This document shows, one piece after another, positions 42,001 to 49,482 of a stretch of DNA of 51,417 bases. The notes beneath the pieces were generated by a model. It saw only the letters and a list, made by a program, of their open reading frames with translations. It was not told where the DNA came from and made no database searches. This stretch comes from Lachnospiraceae bacterium (lineage in GTDB: Bacteria > Bacillota > Clostridia > Lachnospirales > Lachnospiraceae). The stretch covers positions 1-51,417 of the forward strand of contig JAILRH010000247.1 in the NCBI GenBank assembly GCA_024698345.1, read 5' to 3'. The position numbers and the translations under genes were made by a program. Every line of letters starts with the position of its first letter. The stretch's first letter is position 1.

Positions 42001-42976
42001 TGTTTTCAACAGCTTCTTTCAAATCTGCAGGAATAGTAATTCCCATCATCTTGGCAGTTTCACCCAACTGGGCATTAAAGGTTGCAAACATTTGCTCAAA
42101 GCCTGCGTAGGCATCTGAAATCTTTGCATCTTCATATGCTTTTTTCTCTGCTTCCAAAGCGGTCTTGCTGGCCTGAAGACTTGCCAAAGAAGCCTCGTAA
42201 GCAGCCTTTGTAGCCTGGGCCTGATTAATCTTTACTGCAGAATCTGCAAGTTCCTTATTTGTATCATTTTGTTTCTTTTCGAGTTCCTTTTCCTGATCCT
42301 CAATCTCTTTTTTACCGTCTGTTATTTTCTTTTCGGCGTCATCAATATCTTTTTTTGCATCAGCAAGCTTATCATTAGTCTTACTGAGAATCTTATCATT
42401 TATTTCATCTATCTTATCTTTGCTAAGTCTTATTTCTATAGTATCTTCAACAAGACCGCTGACAGATACACTTCCGACACCCGGCTGCTTTTCAACATAT
42501 GGTTTGATGTAATCCTTTGTGTATTCGGAAAGTTCTTTGATATCCATACCTTTGACATCAACACCAACATACATTGTGGCAAGCATATCCATACTTATTT
42601 CCATAACGTTAGGTTTGCCAACCTCTTCCGGAAGTTCAATGGTATCTAATGCTCTTGACACTCTGACCATAGCTGAATCCATATTTGTATCATCAGCAAA
42701 GCTAAGTGTGAGCATACAATAGTTATTAGAAGATGTACTTGAAATATCTTCTACACCGTTAACCGTTCCAAGGGTGTTTTCCAAAACATCCGTCACATCT
42801 TTTTGCACCTTTTCAGGGGAAGCTCCGGGTTCCGTTGCAATCACCAAAAGGTACGGTAATTCAAACTCCGGAAGCAAATCAGTCTGCATCTTGCTCAGAC
42901 TAACTCCACCAACTGTAAGTACAATAATTACTGCAACTAAAATAAAATAGGGTTTTTTAACAAAAAACTTTGTCAT
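39035..42976 (-). CDS. RND-family exporter with large coiled-coil insertion
   Basis: Proton-driven efflux permease of 1313 residues, AcrB-like in layout: N-terminal helix, porter region, helices 2-6, second porter region and C-terminal helices. Helix 4 has GGLCLSIGMLVDNSIVVIE. Between about residues 195 and 450 the first porter region carries a 250-residue insertion, nearly all Lys/Glu/Asp/Ala-rich coiled coil (ADAKKDIDDAEKKITDGKKE and AAAKTQLDSAKDELKKAKKQ) with a central helical section. Typical AcrB-type proteins are about 1040 residues. No adaptor or outer-membrane gene is adjacent. ATG 42976 is chosen because GAGGAGAGG precedes it. The substrate is unknown (drug, lipid or signal). Confidence 0.93.
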   Translation of the reverse strand: MTKFFVKKPYFILVAVIIVLTVGGVSLSKMQTDLLPEFELPYLLVIATEPGASPEKVQKDVTDVLENTLGTVNGVEDISSTSSNNYCMLTLSFADDTNMDSAMVRVSRALDTIELPEEVGKPNVMEISMDMLATMYVGVDVKGMDIKELSEYTKDYIKPYVEKQPGVGSVSVSGLVEDTIEIRLSKDKIDEINDKILSKTNDKLADAKKDIDDAEKKITDGKKEIEDQEKELEKKQNDTNKELADSAVKINQAQATKAAYEASLASLQASKTALEAEKKAYEDAKISDAYAGFEQMFATFNAQLGETAKMMGITIPADLKEAVENKEETENFLKWLQQVGAGEQVKDVTYDSMKQVYDVVNTRLPQIETELANLDTEIKAAEAVLKTVKDKMGDLDSAESKLYEGGYGAAAGFGSGSAQLAAAKTQLDSAKDELKKAKKQLEDSRQAAIDNSNIDALLKLDTLSGLIYAQNFKMPAGYVDDKNDVQWLVEVGDNYDTPEQIRDMVLTKIKDVGTIKVSDVADVTVINNAGDNFSKINGKEAVLLSIYKSSTSGTSEVTKSLTKAFDKLHKEDKNVSITVLMNQGDYITDTVSSVLSSILLGAFLAIFVLALFLKDVKPTIVVAFSIPFSVLFAIIIMYFTGITINVMSLGGLCLSIGMLVDNSIVVIENIYRLRHHGISAARAAVQGTRQVAAPIIASTITTVCVFLPMVYTTGTIADLLMPFAFTISYALIASLIVAMTVVPTVASVILKNTKTKGHRIFDKITDKYAKALEFCLKVKIVPLGIAILLFVLCLVRSLNTGLALLDDMESDQIMGTLVLEEDVDKDTAYKTADEVIELVMSVDGVNKVGVLDGNSGSTSSVLGSNAADNYSNFSFIILTDQDIKSTKEFKRIIKDIEKKTKDVKCENFTVSASAMGSMSDMMGTGVTVQIFGDDTEKLIEISEDLVSKFEKIKGCVDVTNGIDENDKQIHLKMDKDKIAAKGLTVAQIYQEIAAKISTEKTAISMEYSGATVDVNIIDETDKLTYENILDMEVTATKMNESGQQVSKKYKLSKFATIEEGLTVSSITRQNQATYINVECGVDENHNATLLSRKIQKIIDGYKLPEGYTMEISGSTEQVMDMVWQMLEAIALGALLVYLVMVAQFQSLLSPFIIIFTIPLAFTGGMIGLILYGKTISALAMMGFMILMGTVVNNGIVFVDYVNQLRMRGVSRHKALIATGVTRIRPILMTAMTTILSMSVMVFSTDAGNAMQKSMAIVVCFGLIYSTFMTLFIVPVMYDILYKKQPKNIDVGDENLDDIPDEASELLDQEPEMA

Positions 42977-43047
42977 TTCACTGTCCTCTCCTCTCGCAAA
43001 ATCCAAGTGCCATTTATATCAAGAAACATTATCTGATATACAATAAA

Positions 43048-43102
43048 TGACAAGATGTCACATGCACCCTCTTAGTTTATATGACACCTTGTCACTTGTC
43101 AA
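43048..43102 (-). promoter_or_regulatory. RND promoter with two TetR-type operators
   Basis: Palindromes TGACAAGATGTCA (43048-43060) and TGACACCTTGTCA (43082-43094) share TGACA-N3-TGTCA and are 34 bp apart. On the minus strand TTGACA (complement of 43097-43102) and TATAAA (complement of 43076-43081) flank the second palindrome exactly, with a 15-base spacer. TAAACT at 17-base spacing is an alternative -10. The first palindrome falls just after the expected start of transcription. Binding by either site would block the promoter. Confidence 0.75.
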
Positions 43103-43179
43103 GATTTTACAGCGCTATTTTCACCATTTCACAATACTTTCATAAATTATGTTCCACACTATTTAGCGCCTATAACGTA

Positions 43180-44721
43180 CTATTTATTTCTCCATTTGCT
43201 GTAGCATGTTTTCCCATTCTTCTTCTTGTAACTTCTAACAGAAAATTTATAAGAAGAAATATTTTTTGAAATACGTACTGCAAACTGCTGCTTCAACTTT
43301 GATTTCCTTTTTTTGGTAATCCATTTTCCATGAGTTACTTTGTACCTTAGCTGAACTCCGGTAGCCTGCGCTATTTTTGAATATTTTACAATTGCAACAT
43401 TCCCCTTTAACTTGATTTTCATCTTTGGAGCATTCAGTTTTTTCTTACTTATTTTGTTTCCATTTCCAAGAATACACGAACAGAGTCTGCAGACTTTCTT
43501 GCCTGTAAATCCTTTATTAAAATATGTAGCCTTTACAGCCCCTATGTATTTACATTCATGATCTCCAAGTCCCTGAAGGACTATCTCTTCCTTTGAGCAG
43601 ACTCTACATTTTCTGATTACATATCCTTCTTCAATGCAATTTCCTTTATACTGTTTGATAATATCATAGTTATGTTCTGACTCACCACGACACCCGGAGG
43701 CATTGTTAAAGATATCCACATAATACGTGCTGCTTTTTTTCTCAGGCGACATTCCTAATTCCACGCACACATTTCCATAACTGCCGACAGTCAGGCCATA
43801 TATATATCCCTTGCTGTACATTTCAGGATTGATTCTATACACAACTTTTGTGGCATTGGATAAATCAATGGCAATTATTTCCGATTTGGTATTATAATAC
43901 ACAGTATTATTAAAGCACACTAAACATGAGTAGCATTCTTCCCAACAACCCGGTTCACTTCGCTTGTACCATTTGCCGTCCACACTTGAAATCACTGTGT
44001 TTCTGTCAAACTCTTTTGTAAAATCAGTTCCAATAATTCTGTTATCATGCACACTGAACCAGAGTTTTCCGTTATTGACGCACCTTGAAACTGTCGAGTT
44101 CCAGAATCTGTGTGAATAAACAGTAGAATCAGCTTTTCCATAACTATACCTTGTTGTGGTGGTTTGCCAGTCACTTCCTTTTCCATGATTCATTTTACCA
44201 ACAGTTTTTTCCTCCATCTCGCTGTCGCTCAACAGAAAAAAATCATGTCTGCAGGATGATTTATATTTGTCACTCTCAATAGAAGTAACAGGATCATCCC
44301 AGGCAGTATCAACGTGGTAGTATACACCATCAATTTTCACCACATTCCACTCATGATTTATCTCATCATTCCATATCAGTTCACTCTCAACATTAACTCG
44401 ATCCAACAAATCCTGATACGCTGCCGCATAACCTGTACATTTTGATTTTCCGACAATCAGGGCATCAAAAAAAGTGTTTCCGTTCCCATCTAAATCGTAT
44501 TCGCAACGGGTAACAAGTTCATCATGCAAAAACAACGCCTTTTCAGCATCGCTCCACTGAGGATTGACAAGTGCAACTATGCTGTCGGCAACTTTTTCAT
44601 ATTGTTCATATTCTGTATTGTAATCTGCTCTTGCAATATTATTCCATTCCGGCCCACCGGTCAGCAAACCAATTACCAGCGCAGATACAATCCCTTTTCT
44701 TAAAAATATTTTATTTATCAT
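43180..44721 (-). CDS. Secreted transglutaminase-like protein
   Basis: Exported protein of 513 residues. The signal segment is at about 10-32 (VSALVIGLLTGG, cleavage near ARADY). The transglutaminase-like domain (about 50-200) has the papain-like triad: Cys in GKSKCTGYAAAY, His in NDEINHEWNVVKIDG and Asp in YYHVDTAWDDP. This fold serves proteases, crosslinking enzymes and peptidoglycan-linked proteins. The middle (about 200-350) is beta-rich repeats of the DUF5050 kind by appearance, and two Cys-rich motifs follow (CRVCSKEE, CRLCSC). The basic tail resembles fibronectin type III-like ends. The ATG at 44721 has no ribosome-binding site. Confidence 0.85.
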   Translation of the reverse strand: MINKIFLRKGIVSALVIGLLTGGPEWNNIARADYNTEYEQYEKVADSIVALVNPQWSDAEKALFLHDELVTRCEYDLDGNGNTFFDALIVGKSKCTGYAAAYQDLLDRVNVESELIWNDEINHEWNVVKIDGVYYHVDTAWDDPVTSIESDKYKSSCRHDFFLLSDSEMEEKTVGKMNHGKGSDWQTTTTRYSYGKADSTVYSHRFWNSTVSRCVNNGKLWFSVHDNRIIGTDFTKEFDRNTVISSVDGKWYKRSEPGCWEECYSCLVCFNNTVYYNTKSEIIAIDLSNATKVVYRINPEMYSKGYIYGLTVGSYGNVCVELGMSPEKKSSTYYVDIFNNASGCRGESEHNYDIIKQYKGNCIEEGYVIRKCRVCSKEEIVLQGLGDHECKYIGAVKATYFNKGFTGKKVCRLCSCILGNGNKISKKKLNAPKMKIKLKGNVAIVKYSKIAQATGVQLRYKVTHGKWITKKRKSKLKQQFAVRISKNISSYKFSVRSYKKKNGKTCYSKWRNK

Positions 44722-44786
44722 ACTATTTTATTTCTTATACTATTCTATTACTCATACTATTTCATTTCTTATACTATTTTCATAAA
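44719..44786. repeat. 34-bp direct repeat at the transglutaminase start
   Basis: Two adjacent copies of about 34 bp (44719-44752 and 44753-44786) built of CATACTATT and TTTCTTATACTATT. The first copy begins with the complement of the start codon, so the leader is made of this repeat. Confidence 0.7.
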
Positions 44787-44911
44787 AAATCTATACATAC
44801 AAAACTCGAGATTGAGGCTTTCTGCAAACTCCCCACTCTCTATGGCAAAGAGCATTTCCTCTTCTCAATTTCGTCATCCCCAACAACCATAAATCACAAG
44901 GGGGTAAAACC
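44787..44911 (-). promoter_or_regulatory. Possible structured leader of transglutaminase gene
   Basis: Minus-strand segment between the M18 stop and the repeat leader. ATTGAG pairs with CTCAAT over about 45 bases, enclosing AGAG/CTCT and GC-rich single-stranded stretches. This is the only GC-richer part of the spacer. I match it to no known riboswitch class. Confidence 0.3.
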
Positions 44912-46285
44912 TTATTTTAAAAATGCTTTATAACATTTGTATGCTTCGTAAACGTCAGCCTTGCTCGTGATTTCCCAAGGTGCATGCATGCTAAGAACTG
45001 CCACACCGCAATCAATTACATTCATTCCGTAGAGTGCCATAATATATGCAATCGTTCCGCCACCGCCAACATCAACTTTTCCAAGTTCTGATATCTGGAA
45101 ATGAACATTATTGTCATCCATTATTTTTCGAAGTTTTGCAAGGAATTCTGCGTTTGCATCATTTGAACCTGACTTTCCTCTTGAGCCTGTAAATTTGTTA
45201 AACACAACGCCGTTTCCCATATACGAAGAGCTCTGTTTTGAAAAAGCTTCTGCGTACAAAGGATCATATCCCGCATTTACATCAGACGAAAGCATGTCAC
45301 TGTTTTTGAGACATCTCTTCAACGCAAGTTCACTGTAATTGCCATTGAGGTTAATAAGTTCCGCCAACATATTTTCAAAGAATCGCGATCTCATTCCTGT
45401 GGCTCCCACAGAACCGATTTCTTCTTTGTCTACTAAGAGACAGCATGAAGTTCTTGTTGCAGTTTTTGATTCAAGCATTGCAACAAGAGAAGTAAATGCG
45501 CACACTCTGTCGTCCTGTCCGTACGAAAGGATCATGCTTCTGTCAAATCCGAGTTCTCTGGCTCTTCCTGCCGGAACAACTTCAAGTTCAGCTGAAATGA
45601 AATCGTCTTCCTCAATGCCGTAATTATCTTTCAATATTTTCAGCACTCCTGCTTTCACTTTGTTTTTCTCTTCAGAATCCAATGGAATACTGCCTACAAT
45701 CACATCAAGGTTCTCACCTTCTACAACCTTCGAAGCCTTCTTTTCCATCTGATCACCTGCAAGATGAATCAACAAATCAGATACGCAGAAAACAGGGTCA
45801 TCATCCTTTTCTCCGATATTGATATCAATAGTCTTCTGCTCTTTTGTCACAACAACTCCATGAATAGCCAAAGGAATAGTAACCCACTGATACTTCTTTA
45901 TTCCACCGTAATAATGAGTGTCAAAATATGCCATCTCAGAGTTCTCATATACCGGTGTCTGCTTTACGTCAAGTCTTGGAGAATCAATATGCGCTCCAAG
46001 GATATTCATTCCATTCTCAAGAGGCTCTTTTCCTATATGAAAAAGCGCAACTGCCTTATTCATATACAAGCCGTAAATCTTGTCTCCTGCTTTAAGAGGT
46101 TTACCTGCCGCAATAACTTCTTCAATAGATTTATATCCTTTCTTCTCTGCCAGCTCAACCGTTCTTTTTGCACATTCTCTTTCTGTCTTGCAATCTGACA
46201 GGAAATCAATGTACTCCTTATTTAACTTGTTCAAACTTTTCAGTTCTTTCTCATCATATGTTGTCCATGCATTAACTCTTCCCAT
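44912..46285 (-). CDS. M18 family aminopeptidase
   Basis: Zinc aminopeptidase of 457 residues, normal length, acting on N-terminal acidic or neutral residues of peptides. Metal-binding motifs NILGAHIDSPRLD near residue 95 and LLVDKEEIGSVGATGM near 285, with SMHAPWEITSKADVYE near the C-terminus. ATG 46285 is preferred since AGGAGA lies at the right distance; the ATG two codons upstream touches the ribosome-binding site. It follows pepD by 53 bp, so the two peptidases probably form an operon. Confidence 0.94.
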   Translation of the reverse strand: MGRVNAWTTYDEKELKSLNKLNKEYIDFLSDCKTERECAKRTVELAEKKGYKSIEEVIAAGKPLKAGDKIYGLYMNKAVALFHIGKEPLENGMNILGAHIDSPRLDVKQTPVYENSEMAYFDTHYYGGIKKYQWVTIPLAIHGVVVTKEQKTIDINIGEKDDDPVFCVSDLLIHLAGDQMEKKASKVVEGENLDVIVGSIPLDSEEKNKVKAGVLKILKDNYGIEEDDFISAELEVVPAGRARELGFDRSMILSYGQDDRVCAFTSLVAMLESKTATRTSCCLLVDKEEIGSVGATGMRSRFFENMLAELINLNGNYSELALKRCLKNSDMLSSDVNAGYDPLYAEAFSKQSSSYMGNGVVFNKFTGSRGKSGSNDANAEFLAKLRKIMDDNNVHFQISELGKVDVGGGGTIAYIMALYGMNVIDCGVAVLSMHAPWEITSKADVYEAYKCYKAFLK

Positions 46286-46338
46286 AATCATTCTCCTTTA
46301 TTATTCAAATCTTTTTTCAAAATGTATACATTTTGAAT

Positions 46339-47778
46339 CTATAATCTCTCTAATGTATTCAATATCAGTTTCCATGTTCTCTCTGTCGAGGCAATGGATA
46401 ACTTTTCTTTTGTTGTGTGAATATCATCTATCTGAGGTCCTATTGATACCGCATCAAGGTCACCTAGCTCGCTTGCAAATATTCCACATTCAAGACCGGC
46501 ATGTATTCCCTCAATTACAGGTTCTTCACCGTACAATTTTATATATTCCTCTCTGAGAATATCTCTGAGCACGGATTCGTTTCTGTACTCCCAGCCCGGA
46601 TATTCACCACTTACTTCGACAGTTCCACCAAATATCTCTGTAATTGATTTCAGTTTTTCTATCAAATATTTCTTTTCCGACTGTTTTGAACTTCTGACAG
46701 AAAATGTAAATTCCAAAGTTTCTGTCTCAGTTCTTATTTTGCCAAGATTGAGGGATGTTCTTACCTGTTCTTCCATTCCCGGTTCTCTTCTTTGAACTCC
46801 GTTTGGAAAATTGCTGAGCATTACTACTGCTGCAAGTGTTGCATTTGAAGTGAAAGTATCTGCAACACCTTCATCCATAGCATTTGTAATTACCGAAAGA
46901 TTCGGATCTGTCACTTTGTACTCATCTTTTATTTCTTCAAAAGTATCATTTATAATTTTGATTGCATTTTCTTTTTGTTCGCTGTGAACTGCAATTGCAC
47001 ATTCGCTTAGAACAGGAATCGCATTGTCTTTCTCTCCACCATTTAGAATCATGAGTCGCATACCCACATTCTGAAAAAGATTTAAAAGAATTCTTCCCAT
47101 GATAATATTGGCATTTGCACTTCCGATATTTATTTCTACTCCGGAATGTCCTCCTCTAAATCCTTCAATCCTGATTTCTATCACTGATGCCACGACAGGT
47201 TCCATCTTATATGGAAGCACACATTTAGCTGTTGCTCCGCCGGCACAGCTGACTGTAAATACTCCTTCATCCTCAGAATCTATATTGAGAAGCTTCCTTC
47301 CCTTAAGCAGACTAGCGTCAAAAGCATTTGCTCCAAGCATACCAATCTCTTCATCTGTTGTAAATACAGCTTCAATCGGAGGATGTTTTATATCCTTAGA
47401 GTCAAGAATTGCAAGCATATATGCTACAGCTATTCCGTCATCCCCACCGAGTGAAGTTCCCTTTGCAAATATAAATTCACCATCTGAATCAACTTCTATA
47501 CATTCTGTTTCAAGATTTTTTTCGACGTTGGAATCTTTTACAGCAACCATATCCATATGTCCCTGCAAAATCACCGGTTCAGAATTCTCATTTCCTGCTG
47601 TTGCTTCCTTGTAAATAACAACATTCAAAGCTTCGTCCCTCACAACTCTTAGCCCACGCTTATTTGCAAAATCGACTAAATAATTGCTGATTTCCTCAAG
47701 ATTTCCCGAACCATGTGGTATGGCACATATTTCTTCAAAAAATTCAAATACCTTTATAGGTTCATAATTCAATTTCAT
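46339..47778 (-). CDS. pepD: Aminoacyl-histidine dipeptidase (M20)
   Basis: Cytoplasmic dipeptidase of 479 residues, the usual PepD length. N-terminal FFEEICAIPHGSGNLEEISNYL, metal ligands in VILQGHMDMVA and GTSLGGDDGIAVAYML, catalytic glutamate in VFTTDEEIGMLGA, and HAGLECGIFA near the C-terminus. The lid domain is at about 185-390. All ligands intact. With the M18 enzyme it gives two peptidases in a row, and the window holds four peptidase genes in all. Confidence 0.95.
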   Translation of the reverse strand: MKLNYEPIKVFEFFEEICAIPHGSGNLEEISNYLVDFANKRGLRVVRDEALNVVIYKEATAGNENSEPVILQGHMDMVAVKDSNVEKNLETECIEVDSDGEFIFAKGTSLGGDDGIAVAYMLAILDSKDIKHPPIEAVFTTDEEIGMLGANAFDASLLKGRKLLNIDSEDEGVFTVSCAGGATAKCVLPYKMEPVVASVIEIRIEGFRGGHSGVEINIGSANANIIMGRILLNLFQNVGMRLMILNGGEKDNAIPVLSECAIAVHSEQKENAIKIINDTFEEIKDEYKVTDPNLSVITNAMDEGVADTFTSNATLAAVVMLSNFPNGVQRREPGMEEQVRTSLNLGKIRTETETLEFTFSVRSSKQSEKKYLIEKLKSITEIFGGTVEVSGEYPGWEYRNESVLRDILREEYIKLYGEEPVIEGIHAGLECGIFASELGDLDAVSIGPQIDDIHTTKEKLSIASTERTWKLILNTLERL

Positions 47779-47926
47779 TTATCTATACCTCTGATATATT
47801 ATATTTATTCCCCATCTCGAAAAAAAGGGAATATATTTTTCATTATTATTTTCAAATTTGCTCGCTCATTATATTTTATCACGCATCTTGCAAATGTACA
47901 CTGTTTGTTTCCAATTCACTTTTTTA

Positions 47927-47955
47927 TTTACACCCATATACTCAAATGGTATAAT
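47927..47955 (+). promoter_or_regulatory. Promoter of galactokinase-family gene
   Basis: TTTACA (47927-47932), a 17-base spacer and TATAAT (47950-47955) with TGG directly before it (extended -10). It ends 38 bases before the start codon and is the best promoter seen in the window. Confidence 0.8.
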
Positions 47956-47993
47956 TTAACTATATTTTTACGATGTTATTGGGGGTGAATTAT

Positions 47994-49277
47994 ATGTATA
48001 GCGCAAATGATATTAAAAGCATGATTGAGTCTGTAGATTTCGGTCTCACGCTTTCTTCTATATATTATAGTGATTTTCCCATGTTATCATACCAGAAAAG
48101 AAGATACGCCAGAGCAGTTGACAAATATGTCAAGCATTTTGGTGATGAAATAATCGGAATATTCAGTACGCCCGGACGTACTGAAGTAGGCGGAAACCAC
48201 ACAGATCATCAGCACGGACAGGTTTTAGCAGCTTCAGTCAATCTCGACGCAATTGCTGTCGTAGGTCCTTCTGCGGACAACTGTATTCATATAGCCTCAT
48301 CAGGATACGGATCGATAAATGTAGATCTTGATGACATTGCGCCAAACGAAGAAGAGTTCGGAACTTCCATTGCTTTAGTCAAAGGCGTAGTCAGAGGTTT
48401 TATAAAAAAGCAGTTAAAAGTAGGTCCTTTCTGTGCATACATCACAAGTGATGTCATCAGTGGTTCAGGGCTCTCTTCCTCAGCTGCTTTTGAAGTTCTG
48501 ATTGGTGCTATTCTTTCAGGAATATACAACGACATGAGAATCACTCCAAAAGGTATTGCAGTTATCGGTCAATATGCCGAGAATCGTTATTTTGGCAAGC
48601 CTTGCGGACTTATGGATCAGATGGCATGTTCCCTTGGTGGCTTTTCATACATTAACTTTGCAGATCCTACAAGACCAATAGTTGAAAGTATTTCTTTTGA
48701 TCTTGCTGCCAAAGGATATTCTTTATGCATAGTTGACACTAAGGCTTCTCACGCGAATTTAACTGAATCTTATGCACAGATTCCAAAAGAGATGAAGGCT
48801 ATCGCTTCTTTTTTTGAGAAGAATTGTCTTGGTGATATTCAACCTCAATTATTTTATGACAGATTGCCGGAACTTGCAGATACTTTCAGTCACAGGGCAA
48901 TCCTTAGAGCTATCCATTTCTTCGAGGAGAATGAGCGTGTTGCCCTCGAGGTAAAAGCACTCAAAGAGAACAACATTGATGCATTTCTTGGTTTGGTTCA
49001 AAAATCAGGTGATTCATCCTTCAAATACCTTCAGAATGTTTATGACACAACCAATGTAAATATACAACCTTTATCTTTGGCTCTTGCATACAGCGATCAT
49101 CTGCTGAAAGGCAAAGGTGTGTGCCGTATTCACGGCGGTGGATTTGCCGGAACCATTCAGGCATTTATAGAGAATCCACATGTCAATGCATATAAGACTG
49201 AGATTGAGAAGTTATTCGGCAAAAACACATGTCGTATTCTCCACATCAGAGAACGTGGCATTACGAAGATGCTGTAG
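47994..49277 (+). CDS. galK: Galactokinase-family GHMP kinase
   Basis: Sugar-1-kinase of 427 residues, longer than typical galactokinases (about 390). Signature GRTEVGGNHTDHQHG near residue 50, ATP-binding SGSGLSSSAAFEVLIG near 155, catalytic-base region GKPCGLMDQMA and C-terminal RIHGGGFAGTIQAFI. Classical galactokinases read GEHTDY at the sugar site; here it is GNHTDH, as in many Firmicutes relatives. The expected reaction is galactose + ATP to galactose-1-P, but a different sugar is possible. ATG 47994 is chosen because GGGGGTGA lies 5 bases upstream; the frame extends to 47973. No galT or galE is in the window. Confidence 0.85.
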   Translation: MYSANDIKSMIESVDFGLTLSSIYYSDFPMLSYQKRRYARAVDKYVKHFGDEIIGIFSTPGRTEVGGNHTDHQHGQVLAASVNLDAIAVVGPSADNCIHIASSGYGSINVDLDDIAPNEEEFGTSIALVKGVVRGFIKKQLKVGPFCAYITSDVISGSGLSSSAAFEVLIGAILSGIYNDMRITPKGIAVIGQYAENRYFGKPCGLMDQMACSLGGFSYINFADPTRPIVESISFDLAAKGYSLCIVDTKASHANLTESYAQIPKEMKAIASFFEKNCLGDIQPQLFYDRLPELADTFSHRAILRAIHFFEENERVALEVKALKENNIDAFLGLVQKSGDSSFKYLQNVYDTTNVNIQPLSLALAYSDHLLKGKGVCRIHGGGFAGTIQAFIENPHVNAYKTEIEKLFGKNTCRILHIRERGITKML

Positions 49278-49314
49278 CAAAGGGCTAGTGTAAGGCATTA
49301 CCCTGAGACCGGTT

Positions 49315-49377
49315 AGTTTTTACTCACCACCAAGCACATGCGTGCTTGAAGTGAGAGTCTTCTCACATCTGATATAC
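49315..49377. repeat. Dispersed palindromic repeat, copy C
   Basis: Holds ACTCACCACCAAGCACATG followed by CGTGCTTGAAGTGAGAGT and ends in CACATCTGATATAC, matching module 3 of copy B. It starts 37 bp past the kinase stop. Confidence 0.75.
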
Positions 49378-49383
49378 AAAGAA

Positions 49384-49431
49384 AAAAACGTCATATGATA
49401 AATGAATTCATATCTTTATCACATGACGTTT
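49384..49431. terminator. Bidirectional terminator between kinase and pyrophosphatase
   Basis: AAACGTCATATGATAAA pairs with TTTATCACATGACGTTT with one mismatch and A/T runs on both sides, between convergent genes. Confidence 0.88.
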
Positions 49432-49482
49432 TTCTATTCTCTTTTTCCTGTATTACTCTCTGTATTACTTTTTTCTTACTAT

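Noticed and set aside
44787-44911. c-di-GMP (GEMM) riboswitch upstream of the transglutaminase gene
   Set aside because: A short stretch (GCAGAAAGCCTC) recalls the GEMM core, but the rest of the consensus is absent, so only a generic structured leader is noted.
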